Positions 1 to 8,421 of a DNA stretch of 64,000 nucleotides are shown here, one piece after another. The position numbers were made by a program, and so were the translations under genes. The stretch spans positions 2,728,001-2,792,000 of the forward strand of contig NZ_CP039250.1 in assembly GCF_004795895.1 (NCBI RefSeq), written 5' to 3'. Numbering within the stretch: position 1 is the stretch's first letter; each line of letters opens with the position of its first letter. Source of the DNA: Sphingopyxis sp. PAMC25046 (lineage in GTDB: Bacteria > Pseudomonadota > Alphaproteobacteria > Sphingomonadales > Sphingomonadaceae). The notes beneath the pieces were generated by a model. It ran no database searches. It was not told where the DNA came from and worked only from the letters and a program-made list of their open reading frames with translations.

Positions 1-124
1 GAAGCGCCGCAAGCTCGGCGCGCAGCGCGGCCGCCTCCTCGGCGCTCATCGCCTGTGCATGCGCCGTCGCCGGCAGGCTGAACATCGACGTCGCCAAAAG
101 GGCGGCGACCAGGGCGTGGCGCAT
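1..124 (-). CDS. N-terminus of a secreted protein, probably a porin (truncated by window edge)
   Basis: Only the first 41 codons are present; the gene runs off the left edge. The ATG is at 124-122. The translation begins with a typical Sec signal peptide (MRHAL, a hydrophobic core, then a cleavage-like AHA-Q). It is followed by a Glu/Ala/Leu-rich stretch (SAEEAAALRAELAAL) that looks like the start of a coiled coil. Short N-terminal coiled coils directly after the signal peptide are typical of OprO/OprP-type phosphate-selective porins in sphingomonads, so a porin is my best guess, but the barrel lies outside the window. It is divergent from the SDR gene at 326. Confidence 0.6.
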   Translation of the reverse strand, partial: MRHALVAALLATSMFSLPATAHAQAMSAEEAAALRAELAAL

Positions 125-325
125 GAACGAAGCTCCATTGCGAAAGGGTGACTGTCCGATGGCGCTATTATTGCTGGTATATGACAATCCGGCGTCACTG
201 ACATGACAATTCAGCGACAATCGATGTTTTTCGGCGGCGTGCATCCCCCTTGTCTGTCCGCGATGAACGGTTAAGGACGGTCGCGTTTTCATTGACAACT
301 TTTCAGCCTTTTCCGGGAGACCATC

Positions 326-1228
326 ATGACGATCAAATTTGACGGCCGCGTTGCCATTGTCACCGGCGCCGGCGGCGGCCTTGGCCGCGCCTATGCGCTC
401 GAACTCGCGCGGCGCGGCGCCAAGGTCGTGGTCAACGACCTCGGCGGATCGCGCGACGGCACCGGCCATTCGGACGCCGCGCTGCAGGTCGTCGAGGAAA
501 TCCGTGCCGCGGGCGGCACCGCGATGTCGAATGGCGGCAGCGTCACCGAATATGAGCAGATGGTCGAAATGGTCGCCAAGGCCAAGGAAGAATGGGGCGG
601 CGTCCACGTCCTGATCAACAACGCCGGCATCCTGCGCGACAAGAGCTTCGCCAAGATGGAGCCCGCCGATTTCGACCTGGTGCTGAAGGTCCATGTGTCG
701 GGCAGCGCCAATGTCACCAAGGCGTGCTGGGAAATGATGCGCGAGCAGGCCTATGGCCGCATCCTGATGACCGCCTCGTCGACCGGGCTCTACGGCAATT
801 TCGGGCAAGCCAACTACGGCGCGGCCAAGCTGGGCCTCGCCGGGCTGACCAAGACGCTTCACCTCGAAGGCGCGAAATATAACATCCGTTGTAACACGAT
901 CGCGCCGGTCGCGGGCACGCGGATGACCGAAGACATTTTCCCCGCCGAGCTGTTTGAGAAATTCACGCCCGAGAACGTCGTCCCCGCCGCGCTCTACCTC
1001 GTCAGCGAAGATGCGCCGACCAACATGATCGTCGGCGCGGGCGCGGGCGCGTTCCACGCCGCCTATGTCACGATGACCCCCGGCGTCGCGCTGCCCGAAG
1101 GCGAGCGCACCCCCGAGGGCGTCGCCGCGGCGTGGGAGAAGATCATCGACCGCACCGGCGAGACCGTCCCGCAATCGGGCAGCGAACAGTCGATGAATGT
1201 CATGAAGGCATTGATGGCACTGGGCTAA
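326..1228 (+). CDS. SDR-family NAD(P)-dependent dehydrogenase (MFE-2/HSD17B4-like)
   Basis: A 300-residue classical short-chain dehydrogenase. The Rossmann glycine motif TGAGGGLGR is at residues 13-21, NNAG at 98-101, the catalytic Ser at about 151 and YGAAK (Tyr164, Lys168) follow in the normal order. The long insert after the first beta strand (NDLGGSRDGTG) and the overall length resemble the 3-hydroxyacyl-CoA dehydrogenase domain of peroxisomal multifunctional enzyme 2, so a role in beta-oxidation or steroid/acyl-CoA metabolism is plausible. The substrate cannot be read from the sequence. The ATG at 326 has a good ribosome-binding site (GGGAGA, 315-320). The gene looks monocistronic and is followed by a palindromic repeat. 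Confidence 0.9.
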   Translation: MTIKFDGRVAIVTGAGGGLGRAYALELARRGAKVVVNDLGGSRDGTGHSDAALQVVEEIRAAGGTAMSNGGSVTEYEQMVEMVAKAKEEWGGVHVLINNAGILRDKSFAKMEPADFDLVLKVHVSGSANVTKACWEMMREQAYGRILMTASSTGLYGNFGQANYGAAKLGLAGLTKTLHLEGAKYNIRCNTIAPVAGTRMTEDIFPAELFEKFTPENVVPAALYLVSEDAPTNMIVGAGAGAFHAAYVTMTPGVALPEGERTPEGVAAAWEKIIDRTGETVPQSGSEQSMNVMKALMALG

Positions 1229-1231
1229 CTT

Positions 1232-1407
1232 TTCCTCCCGCTTGATGGGGGAGGCAGCGAGACTAGCGAACTTGTTCGCTAGTCGCAGTGGTGGGGGTGC
1301 GGTTTCGGCCTGACGCGACGGCGCAAGGACGCACCATCACCCCCATCCAACTTCGCCTAATCGCTTCGCGATAAGGCTGCGTATCCTTCCCCCATCAAGG
1401 GGGAAGG
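1232..1407. repeat. Palindromic intergenic element with terminal inverted repeats
   Basis: A 176-bp non-coding element between the SDR gene and the membrane-protein gene. The left end (1232-1254) and right end (1385-1407) are imperfect inverted repeats built around CTTGATGGGGGA. Inside lies a perfect 11-bp hairpin, GACTAGCGAAC at 1261-1271 with GTTCGCTAGTC at 1274-1284. A second pair of complementary blocks (GTGGTGGGGGTGCG near 1288, and its approximate complement near 1344) suggests that the whole element folds into one long branched stem. It resembles the MITE/REP-like intergenic palindromes common in Sphingomonadaceae. No transposase is nearby. Confidence 0.75.
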
Positions 1408-1500
1408 GTTCCCCGCCATCCGCTCCACTGTATTGACACAGCAACACGCTGATGCAATAAGGACTGCGGGGCAAGGGGATCGGACAGAAGGACGACCCCG

Positions 1501-2574
1501 ATGTATAGTGAAAGCGACCTGCAAGCCGCGGTCGATGCAAAGGTTCTGACGCCGGAGGCCGCGACGGCTTTCCGGTCGCATATCGCATCGGTTCGCGCCG
1601 CTCCCGGAGCGGATGAGGAATCATTCCGCCTCATCACCGGCTTCAACGATATTTTCGTCAGCATCGCGGCGGTCATCCTGCTCGTCGCGGTCGGCTGGAT
1701 CGGCGCGTCGATCCACACCGCGCTGGGCGGCGCCTTCGTCGCGGCGTCGGCGTGGTTCCTCGCCGAATATTTCACGCGCAAGCGCCGGATGGCGTTGCCC
1801 AGCATCGTGCTCGTCCTCGCCTTTTCGGGCGGCGTCTTCGCGACGATGGTCGGGTTCCTCGTCCGCCATGGCGAGGATATTTTCGGGCATAGCCCCAGCG
1901 AAACCGTCGGCGCGATCCTGGTCGGCGCGATGGCGCTGATCACTGCCGCGGCGACCTGGGCGCACTGGAAACGCTTCATGGTGCCGATCACCGTCGCCGC
2001 CGGCACCGCCGCGCTCGCCGCGACGGCGGTGGCGCTCGTGCTCGCGATCACCGGAATGCCCAGCCCCGACGGCACGCTGCCGATGGTGCTCGTGCTCATC
2101 GCCGGGATCGGCGTCTTCGCGCTTGCGATGTGGTGGGACCGCAGCGACCGGGTGCGCCAGACGCGCCGCAGCGACGTCGCTTTCTGGCTCCACCTGCTCG
2201 CGGCGCCGATGATCGCGCATCCGGTGTTCCATCTGCTCGGCGTCACCGACGGCAGCGACATCGGCAGCGGCGCCGCGGTGCTGGTGATCGGCGTCTATAT
2301 TCTCTTCGGGCTGATCGCGCTCGCGATCGACCGCCGCGCGCTGCTCGTCTCGGCGCTCGCCTATGTGCTCTTCGCGATGACGCAGCTGTTCCGCACCTTC
2401 GGCGCGGTCGAACTCAATGTCGCGCTGACCGCCTTTGTCATCGGATCGGCGCTGCTCCTGCTTTCGGCTTTCTGGCAAAACGCCCGTGCGGTCGTTGTCG
2501 GCTTCCTGCCCAACGATCTGGCGAACCAGCTCCCCGCGACCGTCCGCACCGCCGGCATCGCGGCGCACGGATAG
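1501..2574 (+). CDS. Multi-pass inner-membrane protein of unknown function
   Basis: A 357-residue protein. The first 45 or so residues are soluble and end in a charged stretch. They are followed by about ten hydrophobic helices with short loops, for example FVSIAAVILLVAVGWIG and IALAIDRRALLVSALAYVLF. The layout (short cytoplasmic N-terminal domain, then paired helices) resembles DUF2157/DUF4401-type membrane proteins, but I do not recognise a specific family or catalytic motif. The ATG at 1501 is preceded by GAAGGAC, an acceptable ribosome-binding site. A strong terminator lies 40 bp downstream, so it is likely transcribed alone. Confidence 0.8.
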   Translation: MYSESDLQAAVDAKVLTPEAATAFRSHIASVRAAPGADEESFRLITGFNDIFVSIAAVILLVAVGWIGASIHTALGGAFVAASAWFLAEYFTRKRRMALPSIVLVLAFSGGVFATMVGFLVRHGEDIFGHSPSETVGAILVGAMALITAAATWAHWKRFMVPITVAAGTAALAATAVALVLAITGMPSPDGTLPMVLVLIAGIGVFALAMWWDRSDRVRQTRRSDVAFWLHLLAAPMIAHPVFHLLGVTDGSDIGSGAAVLVIGVYILFGLIALAIDRRALLVSALAYVLFAMTQLFRTFGAVELNVALTAFVIGSALLLLSAFWQNARAVVVGFLPNDLANQLPATVRTAGIAAHG

Positions 2575-2613
2575 GAAATCGCGGAAAAACAAGCCGGTTC
2601 AAGCCGGTTTTCG

Positions 2614-2646
2614 GGGGCTCCGACGGAAGGATCGGAGCCCCTTTTT
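2614..2646 (+). terminator. Rho-independent terminator
   Basis: A perfect 10-bp stem, GGGGCTCCGA (2614-2623) with TCGGAGCCCC (2632-2641), has an 8-nt loop and is followed by five T residues. It ends the transcript of the membrane-protein gene at 1501-2574. A short direct repeat of AAGCCGGTT lies just before it (2591-2609). Confidence 0.9.
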
Positions 2647-2701
2647 CGTCGCCGCCATCCGGTCGCCAGTCGCCGGAAATGATTCGCCCCCTTGCCTGAA
2701 C

Positions 2702-2766
2702 GGCGAGGCACGGTAAGAGAAGCGCGGATCCGCAGGGCCGAGCATCCTGTGGACCGTGCTTTCGCC
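2702..2766 (+). ncRNA. Candidate structured leader RNA upstream of the response regulator
   Basis: In the 210-nt stretch between the terminator and the response-regulator start, GGCGAGGCACGGT (2702-2714) can pair with ACCGTGCTTTCGCC (2753-2766), allowing a small bulge. The enclosed loop holds a perfect 10-bp palindrome, GCGGATCCGC (2724-2733). This gives a nested hairpin that no coding sequence explains. It could be a 5' leader structure of the two-component operon or a small RNA. No known riboswitch class is recognised, and GC-rich DNA can give such stems by chance. Confidence 0.3.
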
Positions 2767-2859
2767 AAGCCGCAACGGCAAGGCGTTCCTGCACCCCAGT
2801 AACAGGGCGCGGACGGGCGGGTCCGGGCCAAGGAATGTGCCACTCTCCCAGGTGAAGCG

Positions 2860-3570
2860 ATGACACCGCCGAACATCTTGATGGTGGAGGATGATCCTCC
2901 GATCCGAACCCTGACCGCGCGCGCGCTGCAGGAACATGGCTATATCGTCCGCACCGCCGGAACCGCGCCGCAGATGTGGGACGCGCTCCGGGCGGCGCCC
3001 GCCGACCTGTTGCTGCTCGACATCATGCTGCCCGGCACGTCGGGGATCGACATCTGCCGCGAAGTCCGGCGGACGAGCGACATCCCGATCATCTTCCTGT
3101 CGGCGAAAGGGACCGAGACCGACCGGATCGTCGGGCTCGAGCTCGGGGCCGACGATTATCTACCGAAGCCGTTCGGGGTTCGCGAACTCGTCGCGCGCGT
3201 GCGCGCCGTGCTGCGGCGCCACGCGATCGAGCGGCCGGTGGCGGACCGCGAGCGCGGCCTGATCCGCTTCGACGACTGGACCGCCGACCTGCCCCGGCGC
3301 CAGCTCACCTCGCCTGATGGCGCTGCGGTCGAGTTGACCGGTGCCGAATTCGACCTGCTCGTTAGCCTGTGCGACAATGCCCAGCGCGTCATCGCGCGCG
3401 AGCGGCTGATCGAATTATCGCGCACGCGGCTTGGCGACAGTTCGGACCGCAGCATCGACGTGCTGATCAGCCGCCTGCGGCGCAAATTGTCGAGCCCTGG
3501 CAAGCCGGCGCCGATCGTCACCGTTCGCGGCATCGGCTATATGCTGAACGTGCCGGTGGAGCGGCTTTGA
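2860..3570 (+). CDS. OmpR-family response regulator
   Basis: A 236-residue regulator. The receiver domain (residues 1-120) has acidic pocket residues Asp11 and Asp12, phospho-acceptor Asp54 (LLLLDIMLPG) and Lys103 (LPKPFG). A winged-helix trans_reg_C DNA-binding domain fills the C-terminus, ending in the usual VRGIGYML. The ATG at 2860 is preceded by AGGTGAAG. The gene overlaps the downstream histidine kinase by 4 bp, so the two are translationally coupled and form a cognate pair of the EnvZ/OmpR type. The targets are not evident; the next genes on the strand are carbonic anhydrase and SulP. Confidence 0.95.
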   Translation: MTPPNILMVEDDPPIRTLTARALQEHGYIVRTAGTAPQMWDALRAAPADLLLLDIMLPGTSGIDICREVRRTSDIPIIFLSAKGTETDRIVGLELGADDYLPKPFGVRELVARVRAVLRRHAIERPVADRERGLIRFDDWTADLPRRQLTSPDGAAVELTGAEFDLLVSLCDNAQRVIARERLIELSRTRLGDSSDRSIDVLISRLRRKLSSPGKPAPIVTVRGIGYMLNVPVERL

Positions 3571-4886
3571 GCCTGTTCGAAAAGCGCGGCTTCGGCCTGT
3601 TCGGACAGATCGTCGCGATCCTTTTCGCCGCGGTCCTGCTCGAAAGCGCCGCGAGCATGTTCCTCTATGAGCGCGCGAGCCAGTTTTCGATCAACGGCGA
3701 CAAGGCGCGGCGCCTTGCCGAACATCTCGTCCTCTCGGGCAAGCTGATCGAGGAAGCGCCGCGGTCGCAGCGCGACACGGTGGCGTCCGAACTCACGACG
3801 ACGCGTTATCATCTGGTGTGGCAGGAACGGCTGGTCAATCCGCCGCCGGTCTCGCCCAAGCTCAACCAGATCACGCGGCAGATCCTCGACTGGGAGCCCG
3901 AGATACAGAAACGCGACCTGCGCCTCTATCTCCAGTCGCCGGGGCTGCACAGCACGATATCGGGCGCGATCCGCCTCAACGACGGGAGCTGGGTCAGCTT
4001 CAGCGCGCGCGACCATGTCCGCAAACTCGACCTGACGCTGTTCCGGACCTTGCAGACGCTGGTTCCCGCGATCGCGCTCGTGCTGCTCGCCAGCCTGCTC
4101 ATCCGCCATACGCTCCGCCCGATGCGCGACCTGACGCGCGCCGCCGAGACGCTCGGCAAGCATGATTTCGTCGATGTTCCGTTGCGCGGCCCCGCGGAGG
4201 TCCGGAAGGTCATCGACGCCTTCAACGACATGCAGCACCGCATCACGGCGATGATCGCCGACCGCACGCAGGCGCTCGCGGCGGTGGGGCATGATTTCCG
4301 CACGCCACTCGCGCGGCTGAGGCTGCGTGCCGACAGCGTCGCGGATCCGTCGGTCGCGTCGGCGATGGAGCAGGATATCGGCGAGATGGAGCGCATGATC
4401 GACTCGCTGCTCGCTTATCTTTCGGGCGACATCGACGATCCGACCGAGCCCGTGGCGCCGACCGACATCGCGGTGATGTGTGCGACCGCGGCCGACGAGG
4501 CGAGCGACCGCGGGCATCGCGTCCTTTATGCCGGGCCCGATCATCTGGTGCTGTCCGTGCACGGCATCGCGATCAAGCGCGCGCTGCTCAACCTCGTCGG
4601 CAATGCGCTGCGCTTCGGGAACGAGATCGAGGTGCGGCTGCGCAGCGGCGGGCGGCGGATCGAAATCGAAGTGGCCGACGACGGCCCCGGCATTCCCGAA
4701 CATCTTCGCGAGCAGGCCGTCCAGCCCTTTGCGCGGCTCGACAGCGCCCGCGCGCGCGACACCGGCGGCTTCGGGCTCGGCCTGTCGATCGTCGAGCGGA
4801 TCGCCCGGATGCACGGCGGCTCGCTCGAACTCGGGCAGAGCCATCTTGGCGGTCTCGCCGCGCGCCTGCACCTTCCTGCCGCCTGA
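3567..4886 (+). CDS. Sensor histidine kinase (EnvZ-like)
   Basis: A 439-residue kinase when started at TTG 3567, which overlaps the regulator stop codon (TTGA) and gives a natural membrane-protein N-terminus (MSLFEKRGFGLFGQIV). It has TM1 at about 12-33, a periplasmic domain of about 125 residues, TM2 at about 163-180 and a HAMP linker. The H-box GHDFRTPL carries His242. The ATPase motifs are NLVGNALRFG, DDGPGIP and GGFGLGLSIVERI. The SHDLRTPL-type H-box directly after HAMP is characteristic of EnvZ-like kinases. Longer upstream starts would overlap the regulator in another frame and are unlikely. The stimulus is unknown. Confidence 0.93.
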   Translation: MSLFEKRGFGLFGQIVAILFAAVLLESAASMFLYERASQFSINGDKARRLAEHLVLSGKLIEEAPRSQRDTVASELTTTRYHLVWQERLVNPPPVSPKLNQITRQILDWEPEIQKRDLRLYLQSPGLHSTISGAIRLNDGSWVSFSARDHVRKLDLTLFRTLQTLVPAIALVLLASLLIRHTLRPMRDLTRAAETLGKHDFVDVPLRGPAEVRKVIDAFNDMQHRITAMIADRTQALAAVGHDFRTPLARLRLRADSVADPSVASAMEQDIGEMERMIDSLLAYLSGDIDDPTEPVAPTDIAVMCATAADEASDRGHRVLYAGPDHLVLSVHGIAIKRALLNLVGNALRFGNEIEVRLRSGGRRIEIEVADDGPGIPEHLREQAVQPFARLDSARARDTGGFGLGLSIVERIARMHGGSLELGQSHLGGLAARLHLPAA

Positions 4887-4968
4887 GAAACATTTCGTTA
4901 CACAGGCGCTGCACCGCAGCAAAATTCGATCGCCATGTGCGTGAAACCAACCAGCAAGGAGTGGTTTC

Positions 4969-5661
4969 ATGAACGATCTGATCGGGCGCGTGTTCGATTT
5001 CGAAAAGCGCGTCTTCCCCAGCCGCAACGACCTGTTCGCCAAGCTCGTGGCCGACGGCCAGAGCCCCAAGGCGCTGATGATCTCCTGCGCCGACAGCCGC
5101 ATCGTGCCCGAACATATCATGCAGGCCGAACCCGGCGACATGTTCGTGTGCCGCAACGCCGGCAACATCGTCCCGCCCTTTGCGACGCAGAATGGCGGCG
5201 TGTCGTCGACGGTCGAATATGCCGTCGCCGCACTGGGCGTGCGCGACATCATCGTATGCGGCCATTCGGACTGCGGCGCGATGAAGGCGCTGATGAACCC
5301 GCACATGATGGAAGGCATGCCCAATGTTGCGGCCTGGCTGCGCCACAGCCACGCCGCCGAGCATGTCGTGCGTTCGGGCTACACCGACCTCGACGACGCG
5401 GGTCTGGTCCGCGCCGCCAGCTTGGAGAATATCGTCGTCCAGCTTGCGCATCTGCGCACCCACCCGTCGGTCGCCGCGGGCATCGCGCGCGGCGAGATTT
5501 CGCTGCACGGCTGGTTCGTCGACATCCACCAGGGCGTCGTGATGGGACTCGACGGCGCCACCGGGCGCTTTATTCCGATCCGTGCCGAAGACCCCCTGCC
5601 CGTCGCGCTCGCCGCCGCGCAGCGGCTCGCGATGCACGCCGGTCAGGCGAAGGCCGCCTGA
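4969..5661 (+). CDS. Beta-class carbonic anhydrase
   Basis: A 230-residue zinc enzyme that interconverts CO2 and bicarbonate. The zinc ligands and catalytic dyad are visible: Cys40-Ala-Asp42-Ser-Arg44, then His99 and Cys102 in CGHSDCGAM. The length and the RNAGNIVPP motif fit plant/bacterial-type beta carbonic anhydrases. The ATG at 4969 follows AAGGAGTGG, a strong ribosome-binding site. The SulP transporter starts only 2 bp after the stop, so the two are cotranscribed. The pairing suggests bicarbonate supply or cytoplasmic pH control. Confidence 0.97.
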   Translation: MNDLIGRVFDFEKRVFPSRNDLFAKLVADGQSPKALMISCADSRIVPEHIMQAEPGDMFVCRNAGNIVPPFATQNGGVSSTVEYAVAALGVRDIIVCGHSDCGAMKALMNPHMMEGMPNVAAWLRHSHAAEHVVRSGYTDLDDAGLVRAASLENIVVQLAHLRTHPSVAAGIARGEISLHGWFVDIHQGVVMGLDGATGRFIPIRAEDPLPVALAAAQRLAMHAGQAKAA

Positions 5662-5663
5662 TC

Positions 5664-7178
5664 ATGGCAAGCCAGGCTCTCCCCGCCAGCTCGGCCAGCG
5701 GCTTTTCGCGCGATTTCGCGGCGTCGATCGTCGTGTTTCTCGTCGCGATGCCGCTGTGCATGGGCATCGCCGTCGCATCGGGACTCCCGCCGGAAAAAGG
5801 CCTGATAACAGGCATTATCGGCGGGATCGTCGTCGGCGCGATCGCCGGTTCTCCCCTCCAGGTCAGCGGCCCCGCCGCCGGCCTCGCGGTGATCGTGTTC
5901 GAACTCGTCCGCACGCAAGGCATGGAGGCGCTCGGCCCGATCCTGCTCATCGCGGGCGCGGTCCAGCTCCTCGCCGGTGTGATGAAACTCGGCGGCTGGT
6001 TCCGCGCGATTTCGCCCGCGGTCGTGCACGGCATGCTCGCCGGCATCGGCGTGCTGATCGTCATCGGCCAGTTCCACGTCCTGTTCGACGCCAAGCCGCT
6101 CGCGAGCGGGCTTGAAAATATCGCCGCGATGCCGGGCCGCCTGCTCGGCCTCAACGCGAGCAGCCCCGGTGGCGCCGAACTCGCACTTTTGATCGCCGGC
6201 ATCACGATCGGCGTCATGGTGGCGTGGGAAAAATGGCGCCCGGCGTCGATGCGCCTCGTCCCCGGCGCGCTGCTGGGCGTCGTCGCGGGTACGGTGATTT
6301 CGCTCGTGATGGGCATGAATGTCGCGCGCGTCGAGGTGCCGGATTCGATCCTCGCCGCGATCACCCCGCCGACGGCCTTTGCCAGCTGGTTGACGCCCGA
6401 AATCATCGCCGCCGCGATCGCGGTCGCCTTCATCGCCAGCGCCGAGACATTGCTGTCGGCGGCGGCGGTCGACAAGATGCACGATGGTCCGCGCAGCGAT
6501 TTCAACAAGGAGCTGCGCGCGCAGGGAGTCGGCAACATGCTGTGCGGCGGCGCGGGCGCCTTGCCGATGACGGGCGTGATCGTCCGCAGCTCGGCGAACG
6601 TCCAGGCCGGTGCCGTGTCGCGTCGCTCGACAATCATGCACGGCGTCTGGATTCTCGCGTTCGTCGCATTGCTGCCCGCGGTGATGCGCGCGATGCCGAT
6701 GGCGACGCTCGGCGCCGTGCTCGTCGTGACCGGCTGGCGGCTGGTCAAGCTCGACCATGCCCGCGAACTGCTCAAGCACCATGGCGTGCTGCCGGTGCTC
6801 ATCTGGGCGACCACCCTCGTGCTCGTGGTCGCGGTCGACCTGTTGACCGGCGTGATCGTCGGCATCCTCTTCTCGCTCGTCGAACTCATCCCCCATGCGC
6901 GCCGCCTGCGGCTCAAGGTGGATCATTCGGACAATGCGGAAGGGACGCGCGTCAGCCTGTCGGGCGCGGCGACCTTCGTCCAGCTTCCCAAGCTGGAAGA
7001 CACGCTGGGTTCGATCCCGCGCGACAAGGCCGTCACGATCGACTGTGGCCAGCTTTCGGGACTCGACCATAGCTGCGCCGAATTGCTGCGCGACTGGGTC
7101 GCACGCCGCAAGGCGCATGGCAGCCCGACGGTGCTGCTGGGCGACGACAAAAGGCTGCGGCGTCTGGCGACTGCCTGA
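5664..7178 (+). CDS. SulP-family anion permease (putative bicarbonate/sulfate transporter)
   Basis: A 504-residue inner-membrane transporter. It opens with the SulP core (FSRDFAASIVVFLVAMPLCMG, then SGLPPEKGLITGIIGG and the SGPAAGLAV signature). About 12-14 hydrophobic helices follow, and a C-terminal STAS domain occupies roughly 415-504. The ATG at 5664 lies 2 bp after the carbonic anhydrase stop. SulP-carbonic anhydrase pairs are recurrent in bacteria, and some SulP proteins are Na-dependent bicarbonate transporters (BicA). Bicarbonate is therefore a reasonable substrate here, but sulfate or another anion cannot be excluded. Confidence 0.92.
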   Translation: MASQALPASSASGFSRDFAASIVVFLVAMPLCMGIAVASGLPPEKGLITGIIGGIVVGAIAGSPLQVSGPAAGLAVIVFELVRTQGMEALGPILLIAGAVQLLAGVMKLGGWFRAISPAVVHGMLAGIGVLIVIGQFHVLFDAKPLASGLENIAAMPGRLLGLNASSPGGAELALLIAGITIGVMVAWEKWRPASMRLVPGALLGVVAGTVISLVMGMNVARVEVPDSILAAITPPTAFASWLTPEIIAAAIAVAFIASAETLLSAAAVDKMHDGPRSDFNKELRAQGVGNMLCGGAGALPMTGVIVRSSANVQAGAVSRRSTIMHGVWILAFVALLPAVMRAMPMATLGAVLVVTGWRLVKLDHARELLKHHGVLPVLIWATTLVLVVAVDLLTGVIVGILFSLVELIPHARRLRLKVDHSDNAEGTRVSLSGAATFVQLPKLEDTLGSIPRDKAVTIDCGQLSGLDHSCAELLRDWVARRKAHGSPTVLLGDDKRLRRLATA

Positions 7179-7207
7179 CCGATCGAGAGCTCCCCCCAAG
7201 GGCGGAG

Positions 7208-7260
7208 GAACGGGTGTGGGTCAGGCGACCAGAGAGAGGCCTGATCCACACTCGCCGTTC
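7208..7260. terminator. Bidirectional terminator-like hairpin between convergent genes
   Basis: The 7208-7226 arm (GAACGGGTGTGGGTCAGGC) pairs with 7239-7260 (GCCTGATCCACACTCGCCGTTC) through one G-T wobble and a small bulge, leaving a 12-nt loop. It sits exactly between the converging SulP gene and the DUF2794 gene. There is no clear T run, so it may act by structure alone. Confidence 0.6.
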
Positions 7261-7271
7261 CAAGGACTGGA

Positions 7272-7619
7272 TCAGTCGCCGACCAGCTTCATCAGCTTGC
7301 GTTCGACGGGGGCAAGCACATTCGACAGCTCGTCCCCGCGCTTCAAAATCGCCCCGGCTTCGGAGACAAGGGCCCACATGCCCTGCCGGCTCCGCAAGGC
7401 GGGGCGTTTTTCGATGCGATATTCGGGGCGCTCGGCAGCGCGGCGAAAGGCCGAGAAGATCGCCGCGTCGCGATGGAAATCCATCGCATAGTCGCGCCAG
7501 TGCCCCGCCGCGACCATGCGGCCATAGAGGTCGAGAATGCGCATCAGTTCGGGGCGTTCGAAGCCAGTCTGCAGCGGTGCCGTCCGATTATTGAACGGCA
7601 GGGGCGTGACCGTTCCCAT
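7272..7619 (-). CDS. DUF2794 domain-containing protein
   Basis: A 115-residue soluble protein recognisable as the alphaproteobacterial DUF2794 family (PELMRILDLYGRMVAAGHWRDYAMDF, read in two parts, then a FSAFRRAAERPEYRIEK segment). Its function is unknown. Its start codon shares one base with the serine acetyltransferase stop (TGATG at 7621-7617), so translation is probably coupled and both belong to one operon. Length and composition are ordinary for the family. Confidence 0.85.
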   Translation of the reverse strand: MGTVTPLPFNNRTAPLQTGFERPELMRILDLYGRMVAAGHWRDYAMDFHRDAAIFSAFRRAAERPEYRIEKRPALRSRQGMWALVSEAGAILKRGDELSNVLAPVERKLMKLVGD

Positions 7620-8338
7620 CAGGCGCGGGTCCGGCTCCCTTTGCGCCGCGGCGCTTCGTTATCGATGGCGGCCAGTTCACGCTCTTCGAGCAAGGCCTTC
7701 AGCTGCTTCTGCATCTGCTCAAGCTGGCATTGCAACAGTTCGACCTTTTGCGTCGCGGGGTCGAACGTCTCGCTGCACGGGGTACCATAGGGCACGAATT
7801 CGCGGGCATATTCGGTCGCGTCGAGCAGGGTCGAGCGCGCCGGAATACCGACCATCACCGCGCCCTCGGGCACATCCTTCGTCACCACCGCGTTGGCGCC
7901 GACGCGCGCTCGCGCGTTGACCGTGACGGGACCCAGTATCTGCGCGCCCGAACCGACGATCACATCATTGGCAAGGGTCGGATGGCGCTTGCCGCCGATG
8001 CCGTTCGCGGGATCGGTACCGCCGAGCGTCACGCCCTGATAGATCGAGACATTGTCGCCGATCTCGGCAGTCTCGCCGATCACGACGCCGAAGCCATGGT
8101 CGATGAAGAGATGCCGCCCGATCGTCGCACCCGGATGGATGTCGATCGCGGTCAGAAAGCGCGACAAATGATTGATGAAGCGCGCGAGGAAGAACAGCCG
8201 CGCCTCGAACAGCCAGTGCGCGACGCGGTGCATGCCGACCGCGAGCAGCCCCGGATAGAGCAATATTTCCCAGCGCGACCGCGGTGCGGGATCGCGTGCC
8301 TTGATCGAATCGAGATAGGCGACCAGCCCGTTGAACAT
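7619..8338 (-). CDS. cysE: Serine O-acetyltransferase (EpsC/CysE type)
   Basis: A 239-residue enzyme that transfers acetyl from acetyl-CoA to L-serine, the first step of cysteine synthesis. After an N-terminal helical part come the left-handed beta-helix hexapeptide repeats (IDIHPGATIGRHLFID, GVVIGETAEIGDNVSIYQG, TLGGT). The catalytic HPxxGxxxxxDHG-type segment and KRHPT are also present. It is followed by a charged C-terminal coiled-coil extension (VELLQCQLEQMQKQLKAL) of about 45 residues that is longer than in short EpsC proteins. DUF2794 follows with a TGATG junction. The extension could mediate oligomerisation or binding to the sulfhydrylase; that is inference. Confidence 0.93.
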   Translation of the reverse strand: MFNGLVAYLDSIKARDPAPRSRWEILLYPGLLAVGMHRVAHWLFEARLFFLARFINHLSRFLTAIDIHPGATIGRHLFIDHGFGVVIGETAEIGDNVSIYQGVTLGGTDPANGIGGKRHPTLANDVIVGSGAQILGPVTVNARARVGANAVVTKDVPEGAVMVGIPARSTLLDATEYAREFVPYGTPCSETFDPATQKVELLQCQLEQMQKQLKALLEERELAAIDNEAPRRKGSRTRA

Positions 8339-8421
8339 GCAATGTCCCCTGCGACCCTATTTGTTCCAGCCAAGATAGAGGCTGGGAGGCACCATTTCCA
8401 GCCCCGGTGCGTTTTTCCTCG

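Noticed and set aside
4260..4330. Unusual H-box GHDFRTPL in the first histidine kinase
   Set aside because: It is a normal variant of the EnvZ-type SHDLRTPL box, not a missing catalytic residue.
3537..5324. A 595-codon minus-strand open frame opposite the histidine kinase and carbonic anhydrase
   Set aside because: Spans two well-supported genes on the other strand and has no recognisable motifs.
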